Notes under the pieces: model-generated
Databases searched by the model: none
What the model saw: the letters and a program-made list of their open reading frames with translations, nothing else
What the model was told of the DNA's origin: nothing
NCBI GenBank assembly: GCA_022059125.1
Contig: JAEUWY010000005.1
Span: 5,518,001-5,582,000, forward strand
Source of the DNA: Corynespora cassiicola
Taxonomy: Eukaryota > Ascomycota > Dothideomycetes > Pleosporales > Corynesporascaceae
Length of the DNA stretch: 64,000 nucleotides
Direction of reading: 5' to 3'
Program-made: the position numbers and the translations under genes
Shown: positions 1 to 11,193 of the stretch, piece by piece
How the letters are laid out: each line of letters starts with the position of its first letter
Position numbering within the stretch: the first letter of the stretch is position 1

Positions 1-974
1 ACGATTAATGGTTGAAAGATGCAATGAATGGTGGTAGAGGAACTCACAATCGGTAGCGAATAGGAGTCTATCAGGACCAACGAATGACATGAGGGCAGCA
101 AGCTGGGCCTCGCCTGTTGTCCCTGCCAAGTCAAAATAAAATGACTTCAGCACGTCAAATGATTCGTTGTAGTCCCAGCCACCGTGGAATGGTTCCGTTG
201 TCTGGAATGCAAGGCGATGAGCCAGGAATGGCAGAACTCCTCCACCGTGGGAGAAGATCATTGTGATATCTGGGAATCGTTTCCGCCACTGTGTGAAGAG
301 AAGACTAGCAACAGCTCTTGTCGAATCGACGGGATATTCCAGGATCGGTGATGCGATGGCTTCCGTGATTTTCGGTTCGGGAATTGGCGCTACAGGGTGC
401 ACGAAGACGGTGGCCTTTCGCCGATTGAGCTCCTCGAACAATGGGTCATAATAAGAGTCTCCAATATAACGGCCTTCGTAGTTGGTGAAGATGCCTATGC
501 CTTCAAAATGAAGATCATCAAGGCAATACTGTGTAAGAAGCAACCATTTAGCTTGACTACGACTTATTTGCAGTTGGTTGTATGGGCCTTGTAACTTACC
601 CTGGCTTCTTCAATTGCTGCTTCGATATTTGGTAGCGGCAAGCAAGCAAACGCGCCGAGCTTGTCGGGATATTTTTGAGTCCAATCAAACATCTCGTCAT
701 TGATCTTGCGTGCTAATTCGCGTTCTTCGGTAACATTATTGAGGAACGAAACGCCTGGGGCAGTGATACTGAGCACTGAGTAGTCGTATCCCCATTTTTC
801 TCGATTCTCCAGGTAAGATGGAACAGTGAAGTTGGGTAACAAATGGCCATCTACATATAGCCCAGTAGGATCTGAGTCCTTACGCGTCGCACGACCGCTA
901 GTTACAAGGGCCTCTAGCATGATATTCGGGAGAGCATGGGTATGCGTATCAATGGTGTAAACGTGCTTAGACAT
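1..974 (-). CDS. Amidohydrolase_2 / ACMSD-like decarboxylase, truncated by left edge
   Basis: Predicted metal-dependent amidohydrolase of the family that holds aminocarboxymuconate-semialdehyde decarboxylase and aromatic-acid decarboxylases such as 6-methylsalicylate decarboxylase. Exon 1 is 974-600 (125 codons). A GTAAGT donor and ACACAG acceptor lead to exon 2 at 528-48. It ends after GAT T at a GTGAGT donor, so at least one more exon lies beyond position 1. Near the N terminus is the metal-binding HxH (DTHTHALP, residues 9-16). Exon 2 carries VHP and SHGGG, and the visible part ends in FATD, which fits the C-terminal catalytic Asp region of the family. I count about 285 residues of an expected 330 or so. 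The substrate cannot be told from sequence. It is one of four small-molecule enzyme genes in the first 6.5 kb. Confidence 0.82.
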
Positions 975-1863
975 GATGAAACGTGATGTCGATGGTGATT
1001 AGAGAGCAGAAATGATGGAGAAATAGTTCCGATGTGCAAAATATTTGACTACACGGTTTCGTATGGATGATGGGCTTGCTTGCAATTAAGGATCTTTTAT
1101 TTTGGTCTATCCAGGATAGCCGGGCGCGATTTGATATTTCGGCTTGCAGATTAGATGCGCTGTAAGCTTTCCTTCCAAGTGCCTACAGCAAATTAAACCA
1201 GCACCTTGAATAAACATACGGACATAATGTCAGTGGCGACTATATCCAATGCGCAAATACTCTCTCCTATCCCAACAGATGAGGCGAGACTTTCGGTTGG
1301 TTATAGATGTGGCCTAGAAAGTATATAGCGACAGTTTAGGCAGTATAGGCTAACCAAGTCACCAAAGGCAGGCTAGGTAGGCTAAAGAGATCCTGGAGAC
1401 TATCCTGAATAGGTATTATGGGTGGGGCTGATAGCCGCCTGCTATTGGATGAGCGTAATCCGCTAAACCAAAATTAGTTAGATCATCTGAAGAGATCTCG
1501 GCCGAGGTCGGCGCATGCAGCAACCGAGTGGGACGCATGGCGGCACCATGCGCAGATCGCAAGCGGTTCATTGAACGTTCATGCATTTTCTATGTCTTTA
1601 CTTATTGGGCGACGATACTTTATGAATTTGGAACCTGTAAATGAAACAAAGATGAAGACGCATAACCACAGGATGCGCCCGTAGCCAACTGCCTCAAATT
1701 TAGTCTAAAGAGTTGTCGTTGGAATTGCTTTGCATGGCCACAAGCCTTACTGCGCACATGACTACGAACTTTGGATTCCCAATGCAGGTTTCTCATATAA
1801 TATGTCCCGGATCAGATTGAGTGAAAAACATGTCGTTATGCTATGCGAGTTTGGCTTAGCTGT
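975..1863. other. Intergenic, no gene seen
   Basis: About 890 bases between the divergent start of the amidohydrolase and the end of the SnoaL-like gene. Short ORFs here lack family features. The stretch holds the promoter of the amidohydrolase. I see no RNA gene or clear repeat. Confidence 0.5.
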
Positions 1864-2346
1864 CTATTTGCTATCTTCCTGCTTCGTATCAAGCAAGTTG
1901 ACCTTGCCGGATGGAGGGAGCACTTCTACAACCTTTCTTTCATAAATTCGCCAATCTTCCTTTCCATCAAAGACCCCTTTTATGAGCTTATCCTTGTAAC
2001 AGCCCGACCCGTAATACCGCTCGCCTGGGTACCTGTGATCTTTTGTACCTGCGTGGATCAAAGAGACATAAGTCGTGGCTTCCGCAGTGTTTGGACCCGT
2101 CAACACGATTCTCTGTGTACCCAGACAATGGAAACATGTGGTGTCTTTGATCCCTCTGCTGATCAGAGCTGCAATTTCTTTTGGACCCCGCCTTTGGCCT
2201 TTACCGTTGGGAACAAACGTATAGTCGGCAAATGCATCCTCCGTGAACACGCTATCGAAGTCGTTCCAGTTCTGAGTATCGACAGCGAATATGAAGAGAG
2301 CGATAACGTTGCGGATGAGTTCGTGGTCGGAAACTTGGGCGGACAT
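1864..2346 (-). CDS. SnoaL-like (NTF2-fold) protein, 160 aa
   Basis: Single-exon gene for a 160-residue protein with the pattern of SnoaL_4-type NTF2-like domains. An N-terminal helix (DHELIRNVIALFIFAVDTQ) is followed by the W-x-x-F-x-x-x-F element (NWNDFDSVFTEDA) and a region ending in a repeated beta pattern with Trp in DWRIYERKVV. Such folds serve as polyketide cyclases, dehydratases or small-molecule binders, but many fungal members have no assigned activity. The length suits a single NTF2 domain. The ATG at 2346 is the first in frame and leaves no N-terminal extension. Neighbours are an amidohydrolase and a CocE-type hydrolase, so a catabolic or secondary-metabolic role is possible but only inferred. 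Confidence 0.78.
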   Translation of the reverse strand: MSAQVSDHELIRNVIALFIFAVDTQNWNDFDSVFTEDAFADYTFVPNGKGQRRGPKEIAALISRGIKDTTCFHCLGTQRIVLTGPNTAEATTYVSLIHAGTKDHRYPGERYYGSGCYKDKLIKGVFDGKEDWRIYERKVVEVLPPSGKVNLLDTKQEDSK

Positions 2347-3319
2347 ATTTGATGATTGCGAAGTAGCAGAGGATGGATGGTAACAAGGTATTGCTTAGTT
2401 GCCACAGGAGCGGTTTGGAGTGGATTTAGGTTTAGTGAGATACAAGCGGGAATGAGTTAACTGGATGAGGCAGTATAGGTAGATATTGAACACGTAAACA
2501 CAGAGTTGGATAATGTCTATTCATGCAACCAACCCGAAAGCTTATTATGCAATTTTATGAGCCGACCCGAGGTTAAATTGAGAGTATGATGCCTCAAAAT
2601 TATTGTTCTAGACACCTGGGCATGCCATAATATTGAAACACATGATTGACTTCACAATATCGATGTACAGGGTATCGGACTGGTAGCTGAATGCACGTAA
2701 ATGATTTTCACAGCTAAAGAGTTGTGCGGGCTTACCGGATGTTCACGGTTCACCCAAAGATCATTTGAGTTCGTAGGCTATGATGCTCACACGTGAAGAA
2801 AGAGACACATGGACGGGTGACTTGCCTAAGATCTTGCCTAGGCGGAAGTCCGCGGAAGTCCGTCACATTAAAGGTTCTCGGCGTTTCTTCCACCCAGCGA
2901 TACGGCGAAATGTCGGCTTGAGATCTGCAGGTCCATAAAAGTTTTGTGGATCTGCGTCGCGTGTACAAAGCCGACAAGGAAAGGGTGTAAGCTATGGATG
3001 TAAGTGGCGCCTATGCATAAGTGGTTCAAACAGGAAAATGATCCAATACACCGGCTTTTGCCGAATCAACACAGAATTCAATTTGGTGCCGTAGCCTAAA
3101 TTATACTCGTCTTACAGCAATCTGGCAGGCTTGCGCAATTAAGCTCCCTCAGTCTGAGCTTGATACCCAAGTGCCGGCATATCCACACAGCATCCTTGCA
3201 CACAAGAGCATATAGAAAGCAGTGGGTCGGCGGGATACCAAGCCATTGACTATCATCTAAAAGTATCTATACTCCAAATTACGACAAACGCGAATTATAT
3301 CTAGGGGCCGCTATCCAAA
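2347..3319. other. Divergent intergenic region, no gene seen
   Basis: About 970 bases between the start of the SnoaL-like gene (minus) and the start of the CocE-type hydrolase (plus), so it should hold both promoters. A short minus ORF at 2750-2977 has no recognisable features and was not called. Confidence 0.5.
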
Positions 3320-5601
3320 ATGGCGATACCTTTGACGGGAAAATTTCCCGATACGGTGGGGCTTTCCTATCGGTGTGGAGCCCTTGAAGGCCACACAAGC
3401 CCCGACGGAGGCTTCCAGTATTTTCCCGGAGAGGATGTCGTCTTTTCTATTGGCCCCCTAGATTTGGGCGCCACGAAGGGAAAGCCTGTTGTTACTGTTG
3501 TTGACCTCGTCGACAATCCATCCCTTACAAATCCGAAACTCGTCAACATTGCAAGATTGCTCTTTACTTTCGCACCCGGCTTGGGGTTTGAGAAGCCCAT
3601 TTGGATTGGTGAACGAGTGAGTGTGATCATACTCCCACATACTTTGCGGTATTATCATTTTTAACCTGATCATCGGTAGGAACGGAATATCGTTTCTCAG
3701 TATGCGGCACAAATCAACGTCAACACAAGTGAACATACAGCTCTCGATTCAGTCATCCAGGGGATTAGCACAAAGCTCGGCTTGCCTGTTAAGACGCTAG
3801 CGCATGTTCGTAACCACCTTCGTCGATCTCTAGCTGGCTTCAGGGTTCAACGAGATGTTCGAATTCCAATGCGGGATGGCGAATACTTACTTGGTGACAT
3901 CTATCTGCCCTATGAAGGATTAAAACACCCGGCGCTCATGAGCAGTACACCATATGGTAAAAGGATCGTGTACGGTGGACCGGATTTGGACGACCCAGAT
4001 GAGATTGCTCAATGGGAGCAATCTGAGGAGAAGTTCTTCACCACGCCAGACAACACTCCCTTGGATATTCCAAGGACTGCTGGAACCTTTGGAAACTGGG
4101 CCAAACAGAGAGCGTATGAGACGATTTCTACTTTTAACACATTCTTTTGGGTGCCACGAGGATATATTATGGTTAAGCTTGACCCTCGAGGTGTGGGCCA
4201 AACGCCTGGAAAGCGCCGGCTACTCGTGGTAGATGAGGAGCACGAAGATTATTGCGACGCGGTGGAGTGGATCGCAAAACAGTCTTGGTGTACCGGGAAT
4301 GTGGGTCTCAATGGAAATTCCTATGGTGGCATTTGGCAGTGGCAAGTTGCTCTGCGAAAGCCGCATGGGCTAAAAGCCTTTTTTCCTTTTGGATGTAAGC
4401 TTCTTAGCTCCCGTCAAATCTGTGCTCTAGCGCTAACTTTTTCACAGTCGAAACGGACTTCTACCGTGACTTGTCGCATGTTGGTGGCATTCCAACTTAC
4501 AAGTTCTTCGAGATATGGCTGTCGGGGATACACGGCGCGTCTCCAAAATGGACAGACGAGGTCGATCTCCTCAAGACATTTCCCGAACACCCTTTCATTG
4601 ATGATTACTGGGAGCACCACAACGTTCCGTTAGAGCGCATCGACCTTCCGGTTTTCTTTGGGGCTGCACAGATGTTCTTTTTCCATCACCGTGCCCCTTA
4701 CGAAGTGTGGCGTAAGGTCGCTAGTCCAGACAAGGCCATGGAGATTGTTGATTCAAACTACTATCCGTGGCCAAACCTCGAATCGCTGACTTCTAACAAG
4801 CTTTTTCTGTTCGCTGAAAAGCATTTGAAAGGAGTTGAGCCCAGTGAGAAGTTGGAGCCCGTAGGCATGCAAATGCGTGTTGGCTACGGAGATTGGTACT
4901 GGAGGAAAGAGACTGATTGGGAAGTACCAGGAACCAAGTACATCGACTGGCATTTGCACCCAGATGGAACTCTCAGCAAGGAAAGTCCCTCGGGTAACAG
5001 CAACGCCAAAGCACTGTCTTATCCTGCGGACATTGAACCCAAATCGGACAAGGCAGGTTTGACCTTTTTGTCCGAGCGCTTGGAGGCCGATGTCGAGCTT
5101 GCAGGCCACTTCACCGCAACTTTGAACCTGTCTTCGACTTCGAACGACGCCGACGTGGTGGTTTCTATTTGGGCTATTGATGAGAACGACAAGCTCGTGC
5201 GGTTCTGCATTGGTCCGAACCTTGAACCTTTCGCGACAGGGGTACATCGAGCAAGCCATCGAAAGACAGACCCCAGTAAAAGCCTTCCAGGGCGACCATG
5301 GCACACTCATAAGAAGGAAGACTATGCTCCTCTTAAGGATGGAGAGATCGTTGAAGTTAACGTGGAGATCTGTCCTTCTACAGCTCGGCTGAGAGCTGGT
5401 TGGCGTTTGAGGGTCGATATCCTCCCTAGCGAGGTGCACCCCGACGCCCCAACGTTCCACATGACGCGCCCCCGATCTTGGGTCCGCGAATATCATGATG
5501 GCGCAGAAAATGCTTTACATCTTGGTGGTGGGTTCCAAAATTTTGTGCGGTTGCCCACAGTTCCCTTGAAAGAGGTTGGACCGATCAATGTGGTTACTTG
5601 A
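3320..5601 (+). CDS. CocE/NonD family (X-Pro dipeptidyl-peptidase S15-like) hydrolase
   Basis: Predicted alpha/beta-hydrolase of about 721 residues. Exons are 3320-3616, 3680-4394 and 4448-5601, with GTGAGT/CGGTAG and GTAAGC/TTCACAG splice sites that keep frame. The S15 core starts near residue 145 with the typical RDVRIPMRDG entry. DPRGVGQ follows, and the nucleophile elbow GLNGNSYGG puts the catalytic Ser near residue 313. The C-terminal half (from about residue 510) looks like the jelly-roll X-Pro C-terminal domain. Residues 1-75 hold an extra beta-rich module with GLSYRCG, SPDGGFQY, PGEDVVFSIG and LDLG, a pattern I associate with bacterial surface and lipoprotein repeats (from memory, not searched). 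No signal peptide is obvious. It may be an esterase, amidase or peptidase. A TA-repeat lies just downstream (5672-5686). Confidence 0.87.
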
Positions 5602-6133
5602 AGCCTGCTACAGAATGAATGCGGTTTTTGATTCAAAGTCTCTATATTGAGTTTTTTTTATCAAAATGATAATATATATATATATAAGGCGTTAAATGGA
5701 AAAGGGCATTGGAATTGTTGGCATTGTGTTACACTCTGAACTCTCGTACACAGTTAGTGATTGAATGATATGATCGTGATTTTCTAGTACTCTCCTTTCA
5801 AGGGAGGAAGCACGCCACAAATCAAGTACACTGAAGGGCGACCCATGCCCTGAAGACTCAAAAACGTGATTGAATAATACAACCAGAGGACTCTGTTTGC
5901 GCAAACCACGGTAAATTTTGACTTTTTTTTCCCCAATCATTGGTACGAGCTCATTCATTACGCTCGGGTCCAGAAAGGAAGTCGAATGGTGAAATAGTCA
6001 TATGTTCATTCTCTCTGCACCTAAGAACCAATAGTGGAGAGTTTATCTATCTCATCTCAACTATATGATAATATGCATAGCCCTCTACATATCTACTATA
6101 TGATAACAGTTGCAAATGAAGTGAAGCAAGCCT
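5602..6133. other. Intergenic, AT-rich
   Basis: About 530 bases between convergent gene ends. It has a pure TA run at 5672-5686 soon after the hydrolase stop, likely in its 3' UTR. No gene seen. Confidence 0.5.
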
Positions 6134-6486
6134 TTAGGTAAGCGGGCTATAGAAATTTAGCTGAGGTGGCCGGTCTATAGCAGACTTGAGGTCTGCAAGG
6201 AATTTTGGCCGATAGGGGTTTTCCTGGTGGGTTTTGAAAGCCTTTCCATCATTTAGCCTGATATCCATGTATTTCATCAAGGCACATCTCTACTCACATC
6301 TTCTGACTTGAAGATTTCAAAAACCCTAAAAGTTTTCTCGTCTTTCGAATCCTGGATTGGTAGGAATTCCAGCGTTCCTTCCTCCTTTTTGTAGACCGCT
6401 GCCCCGTCCACAAGAGTGCGCTTTATGCCATCTATGGCTTCTGGTGTGTCTTTGGCGTGAACTTCAACGATGACGACGAATGACAT
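6134..6486 (-). CDS. Antibiotic biosynthesis monooxygenase (ABM) domain protein, 98 aa
   Basis: Small ABM-fold (dimeric alpha-beta) protein. I chose the ATG at 6486 because it begins directly with the first beta strand (MSFVVIVEVHAKDT); the longer ORF upstream adds 14 unlikely residues. Exon 1 runs 6486-6298 and ends FEIFKSED before a GTGAGT donor. Exon 2 starts at 6241 after an AAAG acceptor and continues AFKTHQENPYRPKF, matching the family's helix and H-x-x-x-x-Y/H-F motif. Stop TAA is at 6136-6134. ABM proteins include quinone-forming monooxygenases and many with unknown activity. It sits with three other small-molecule enzyme genes. A different acceptor (TATCAG) was tested and gives a stop codon. 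Confidence 0.8.
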
Positions 6487-6997
6487 TTTGGAAACAAGAA
6501 GGTGAGTGGATGTACAGCAGGTGATCAAGGTAGTTGCCTTCGAAAATGGGACCCAAAAGTTAAAAGATGCTATAATATGCTGATGTTTGGGAAGCTACTG
6601 GGGCTAGGTTACACTTCGCGCTTTACTTGCGATGCGGATACGTAGCCTGGCGTAGGCTAACCTGTTGAACAGGCTAGCTTCTAGGTTATCCCAAAACAGA
6701 TAGCCGCCCTGCAGCTATGCTTGCAACTATTGCCTCGAGGCCTACAAGCGGAGCGAAAATGTGTCACTACAAGAATGGGAATATCCTTGAGAAGTAACCG
6801 TATCTTACAGTACTTGTATTTCCATGCCCAAAAGCTCACAGTGTTGGTGGTATATCGTGTGAGGGCTTGGCAACACGAACATGAACTGTGTCGCATGACG
6901 AGCTTTAGTGTCAGTTGTAAAAGCAAAGCATGCGTTCTATCCACTATTCGAGTACGAAGTATTCAACCATTATCTGTGATGCGTAACAGGCCTGCAT
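6487..6997. other. Intergenic, no gene seen
   Basis: About 510 bases upstream of the ABM gene and downstream of the AdipoR-like gene. Short ORFs on both strands lack family features. Confidence 0.45.
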
Positions 6998-7977
6998 TCA
7001 AGGCCAAATCTTATCAAGAAAGATCAACCGCACGACTCCGTTTCGTTGGTTATGCTCATAGTCAAACGCTTTGACTAATCCGACGAGGTGGGAGGCTGCA
7101 GCCAGCAGAACTAGCACATGAAAAATTTGATGAGAAGATCCCCAGATGTCGAAAGTTCCTGGCTTCAGCCGCTCTGGGAATCGGGCAGCGTATATGCCGG
7201 CGCCCAGAATGTACAATGCGCCTTGGAGAACAACCCAGTCGAGGCCGATCGTCTTTCGCAATTGCTCCAATCCGTAAAGACGAAGGCCATGAAGGACCGG
7301 AAAGACTGCAGACAATCCCATGAGTACGAACATTAACGCCCGAAAGGGTCGTAATGCAGGGGTTCTGAACTTGGGGTGTACGGCAGCGACGGCAGTCCCG
7401 GCAGCGAGAGTGGTGATCTGCAGGATTTAGCTTTCGCCATCGCTTTCTTTGCAGGTCTACTTGCCATTGTCCAGTATGTCGTGATGAGTTCCGGATCGGC
7501 TTGGAATGCATAGTATAATACGGGTATAAAGCTCCCCCAGATGAGAAAGACAATTCCAAGATAGTCCAGCTTGTTCCCAAAACTACTGACTTCGGCCGAA
7601 TGGTTTGTCAAGGTGTGGAACGTGGCACTCATTCCCAGGCAAGCCGTTGCCCCAAGAAAGAAACAACTGAAGACCAGCACGTCTTCTCTCGTGGCCGTCC
7701 CATATCGCGGCTCCAAGATGTTGTAAAGGACAATGGATGATGACAAAGCTGTTATAGCGCCGATCAAATGCGTGTAGATGTTGACTGTTTCGTTATGGAT
7801 GTAGCCAAGACTCTGTGCCGATTTCAGGTAGGAATACGAAGCAGGACGATAGCCGCTATGTATGTAATGGTTATCCTGTTGCCATGGGGCTATCTCGTGC
7901 CAAAGAAGCGTCAACTTCTGTTCCAACTCTTTCTCCCCTCTTGCGATTTTCGAGCCAGCGTTTTTGGCAATATCCAT
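6998..7977 (-). CDS. Adiponectin receptor / haemolysin III (PAQR, Izh-type) membrane protein
   Basis: Seven-transmembrane PAQR-family protein, related to yeast Izh proteins and thought to be a metal-dependent lipid hydrolase linked to zinc and sterol homeostasis. Exon 1 is 7977-7465 and exon 2 is 7417-6998, giving 310 residues. The family entry is clear: WHEIAPWQQDNHYIHSGYRP, then HNETVNIYTHLIGA. The zinc motifs are present: SATFHTL, and the C-terminal H-x-x-x-H in SSHQIFHVLVLLAAASH. The 47-base intron uses a GC donor (ATG|GCAAGT) and a CTGCAG acceptor; the frame and family alignment (YWTM then ITTLAAG) require it. An upstream in-frame ATG at 8139 would add 54 residues with no family match, so I prefer 7977. 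Divergent from the gene at 8528. Confidence 0.88.
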
Positions 7978-8527
7978 GGCGAAGCAGATGTGTCCAGGCA
8001 AATTAGAGATGAAAAGGTCTGCAAAACAGACGTGGGAGAAGGGAATGAGAAAGGGACTGCTTGCCCTTCTTAAGTATTCGATTTTCCGATTGTTGAGAGT
8101 GCAAAGAGCTGGTGTGTCAAAAGGGATCAAAGCAGCCATCTCGGGTCCACCTTCTAGGCTAACCGCATGAGGTGCGGGTTCCGAGGGACGTGTTGTAGAA
8201 CATCAACATTAATCTTCGCCATGCACAACCGTATCGGACGCTGCAGCGAAAATTCAAGCCAAAGACAAGCCTGCAACTTCGGGGCCGGGAGCTGCCGGCG
8301 TGTTGACAGGCGTCTCAACCGCCGGACCATGTGCGCACAGGGCTCCTTCGTTTGGCCTCGCCTGTGCGAACGCGACTTCCAGGAATGTCGCCAAATGCCC
8401 CTCTATTCTTTCGACTTCAGGCCTCTTTCACTCTCCCGCTGAGCTGCTCGCGATAGCAACATATTACTTCCAAGCACCTACCAATCCGCTCAACTAACCT
8501 GCGCCATCGACTAATCCACAGCCCAGG

Positions 8528-9522
8528 ATGATGAAGCCGACAGACCAAACACGCCCCAGCAGCCGTCGCGGGGCATCAGGCGCGTGGAACAGATTGCGAC
8601 CACCGCCGACCCGCGAAGGAGGCCTGGATTCGTACGGTCTGCCTTCCAAAGGCGAAACTAGGTATGCCCATATACACCTTGGCCGCGTCACGGAGGGGAA
8701 CATGTATTGATCTAGTCGTCCCATGATAGGTTGAACGACTTCAAGACGCAGGAGACGTACTACGGCCGCATCGTAGAGCGCTACATGAAGATCACAGGCA
8801 CGACCAAGGAGCTGGAGAAGGTTTTCGCATCCTTCAGTACACCGTCAACCTCACTTGTCGTCACCCCCTCATCCTCGACCGACACGCTCACCGCGCTCCC
8901 CGGCCTGGCACCGAAACCAGCGCATCCAACCATGGAAGAGCTCTCCACCGTCCTGGCCGCCATGCGCCGCCTCCGCGAAGCCATGGTCGCCACAGCCCGC
9001 AGAGATCAGTTCGCACAGCGCGCCTATATGCTTAACGTGCACGCCGCGATCTTGTGCAAGGACTGGGAATCTTACCACCCAGCCCTCGTCTCGCTGCTCA
9101 ATGCCATCCACCCACACACCCCGCTCACGCACAGCCAGCTGCACGAATACGTCGGCATGCTGATCCTCGACCAGGCCTGCCGGCAGGGCGACCTCGCGAC
9201 CGCGCGCGAGACCCGTGTCCGGTACAAGTACAAGGACCGCCGTGTGGACATGGTGCTCAAGGCCCTAGTTGACGACAACTGGGTCGTGTTTTGGAAGATG
9301 AAGAAGGCGGTGAATGGGTACCAGAGGCGCATCATGGAATTTTCCGAGCAGGATGTGCGCCTCCATGCGCTCAAGTGCATTGGGCGTAGCTACATGAGTG
9401 CTGACAAGCGCTACGTGGAGCGTTGTGCTGATAGGCAATGGACAGACTTGGTTGAGGATGGCGTGGGTTGGGAGCTTACGGATACGGACAAGGTGCTAAT
9501 AAAGAAGCCCAAGGCAAAATGA
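8528..9522 (+). CDS. CSN8/PSMD8/eIF3K-type (SAC3/GANP-like) helical protein
   Basis: Exons 8528-8661 and 8730-9522 encode about 308 residues. The splice AG|GTATGC to ATAG|G joins GLPSKGET with RLNDFKTQETYYG, giving a continuous reading. The N terminus is basic and Pro-rich. The body is helical and matches the CSN8/PSMD8/eIF3K superfamily: QRAYMLNVHAAILCKDWESY, then LILDQACRQGDLATAR and DNWVVFWKMKKAVNGY, a PCI/SAC3-type layout found in proteasome lid, COP9 and mRNA-export proteins. It does not look like eIF3k itself, so the exact complex is unknown. An in-frame stop precedes the second exon, which confirms that the intron must be removed. A possible upstream exon before 8528 (a good branch and acceptor lie at 8510-8522) cannot be excluded. 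Confidence 0.75.
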
Positions 9523-9805
9523 ACGTCATGTTGAAGAGCAAATGCGCGAATGATCATTCTAATTGAAGTGAAGAAAGGGTCAATTCACGAGTATTGTGGT
9601 AAGTTGGTATCGACAGGCCACTGTTGTCTGACTGAGCAATATAGAGCTCAGTATCCCGCGGCATTGCCCTGCCAGGGTCTGTCGGATATTGGAAGCTCAA
9701 GAAGCTGGTAACTAGAAAGCATGTTGGCACTATCTCGATAGAAAAGGTTAGAAATTGGGTATCTTTTCTCGGATTACTTTCACACAATAGTCTCGAGATT
9801 TTTGC

Positions 9806-11193
9806 TCAACCATCGTCGCTCTCATCCTCCATTTCTTCGTCCGGATCCTCCTGTTCGTTGGCGTCCTCGTCGTGCCAGACGTCGTCATCCATGTCGTACT
9901 CATCGTAATCCTCCATGTCTTCGTCCTCGTCGTCATCGACCTCCTCGCCCTTCTCGGCCTTTTCTTTTCGCTTCTTCTCGATGTTCTCCCTCTGGATCCG
10001 TCTCCGCTCCTCCTTTTCCTTCTTCCTCTGATCCCACACGGCCTCCATGTGCTCGACTTCTGCTTGGCTCTTGTTCACATACTCGTGCCAAAGGACCTTG
10101 CCGTTGCAAAGATCTTCCTCAACCTTGGTAAGTCTAAGCCTCAGTCTAGGGCCAAGCTCAACCAGCTTTACAGCGCGCTTCTCGACCCTGGGCCGCGAAG
10201 AGAGCGAGCTCGGCTTCCGTGTCTCACTCTCTGCTGCCTTTTGCTTCTCCTTCTTCGACAACACCCTTCTTGTCACAGGCGCAGCGACCTCGACCTCGGC
10301 GTCAGTCTCCGCTTCGGTGTCGGATGCAGACGTGTAACCTGAGGCGGAAGGGCCCAGCATGAAGTCTGCAACGTCTTCCAGCTTTCCTAGGTTGGGGAGC
10401 GCGCTCTTTTTCTTCTCTTTGCTGTTGATGATCTTCTCCGCCGCGTGCAGTCTGCGGAGCGCCTTCGGGAGACCAACAACCTTTGTCGTAATGGCGTAAT
10501 GTCTCAGGGTGACGATGCAGGACCCATCATCATCGTTCGGCGACTCGCGGTTCAACAGCAGAACTCGCTTTATGGTGGAAAGAGGGTTTTCGGGCTTGAT
10601 CGGAGGGAACATTCCCTGGAACATATCCGTCACCAGTTTCTCCAGGTGCTTAGGCGGTGCCTTGTCTCCCAGACGTTCTCTATCGGCATCCGAAGTCAAG
10701 AAATTGTTCATAACGAGCAGGGGCGCAGTATGAAAATCCTCCTTTCCGGCTCGTGGGTGCTTCATAGCCTTTTGGATATCCTTACAGAGCGAGTACTTCT
10801 CTACTCGGAAGTGTAGCGTTGGGCCACGAGGCGTACGAGCGAGGCGCAGGTTCGTGTTTCCAGACTCGGAACGGGAGAAGAGCATGAGGTGGGTCACGCC
10901 CAAAGGACCGCACATGGTAGTATAATCGCGAAGCTTGTTGGCTCTCCGTTCCTGGTCACTTCGTTAGTACCGATGTTTTGCATATGAATACAAATCAGAC
11001 ATACCTTTAGTCGCAGAGCTGTGTCTGGTTCCATAACATGGCGCACATCCTGGACCAATTGACTGACACTGCTGCCCACTTCTCCAGCTCCAATGCGAAT
11101 GACCATGCTCTTGGGATGCCCCAACTTCGGCGCCTGCGCAGCCTGCTTGTCAGCAGCAGACTGCTTCTTCCTCTGTGACCCCCGTTTCCCCAT
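9806..11193 (-). CDS. SSF1: Ribosome biogenesis protein SSF1 (Peter Pan family, Brix domain)
   Basis: Brix-domain protein needed for maturation of 27S pre-rRNA in 60S assembly; acts in the nucleolus. Exon 1 is 11193-11005 (63 codons, ending TALRLK) and exon 2 is 10951-9806, giving 444 residues. The Brix core is plain: HPKSMVIRIG, then CGPLGVTHLMLFSRSE, ARTPRGPTLHFRVEKYSLCKDI (split here by description only), and a second half with RVLLLNRE and LRHYAI. The C terminus is a basic then acidic, low-complexity tail rich in Asp and Glu, as usual in this family. Splice sites are AAG|GTATGT and GACCAG|GAA. It is divergent from RRP3, with 307 bases between the start codons. Confidence 0.93.

Noticed and set aside
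4753..5496. 247-codon minus ORF opposite the CocE-type hydrolase
   Set aside because: Antisense of a conserved coding exon; no motif of its own.
6244..6260. TATCAG acceptor for the ABM gene intron
   Set aside because: It leads to an early TGA in the needed frame, whereas the AAAG acceptor restores the ABM helix.
7978..8139. Longer N terminus for the AdipoR-like protein (start at 8139)
   Set aside because: The added 54 residues do not resemble the family, and the ATG at 7977 gives the usual length. It stays possible.
8528..9522. Calling the CSN8/PSMD8-type gene eIF3k as partner of eIF3l
   Set aside because: Length, start and sequence do not look like eIF3k. Only the broad superfamily is supported.
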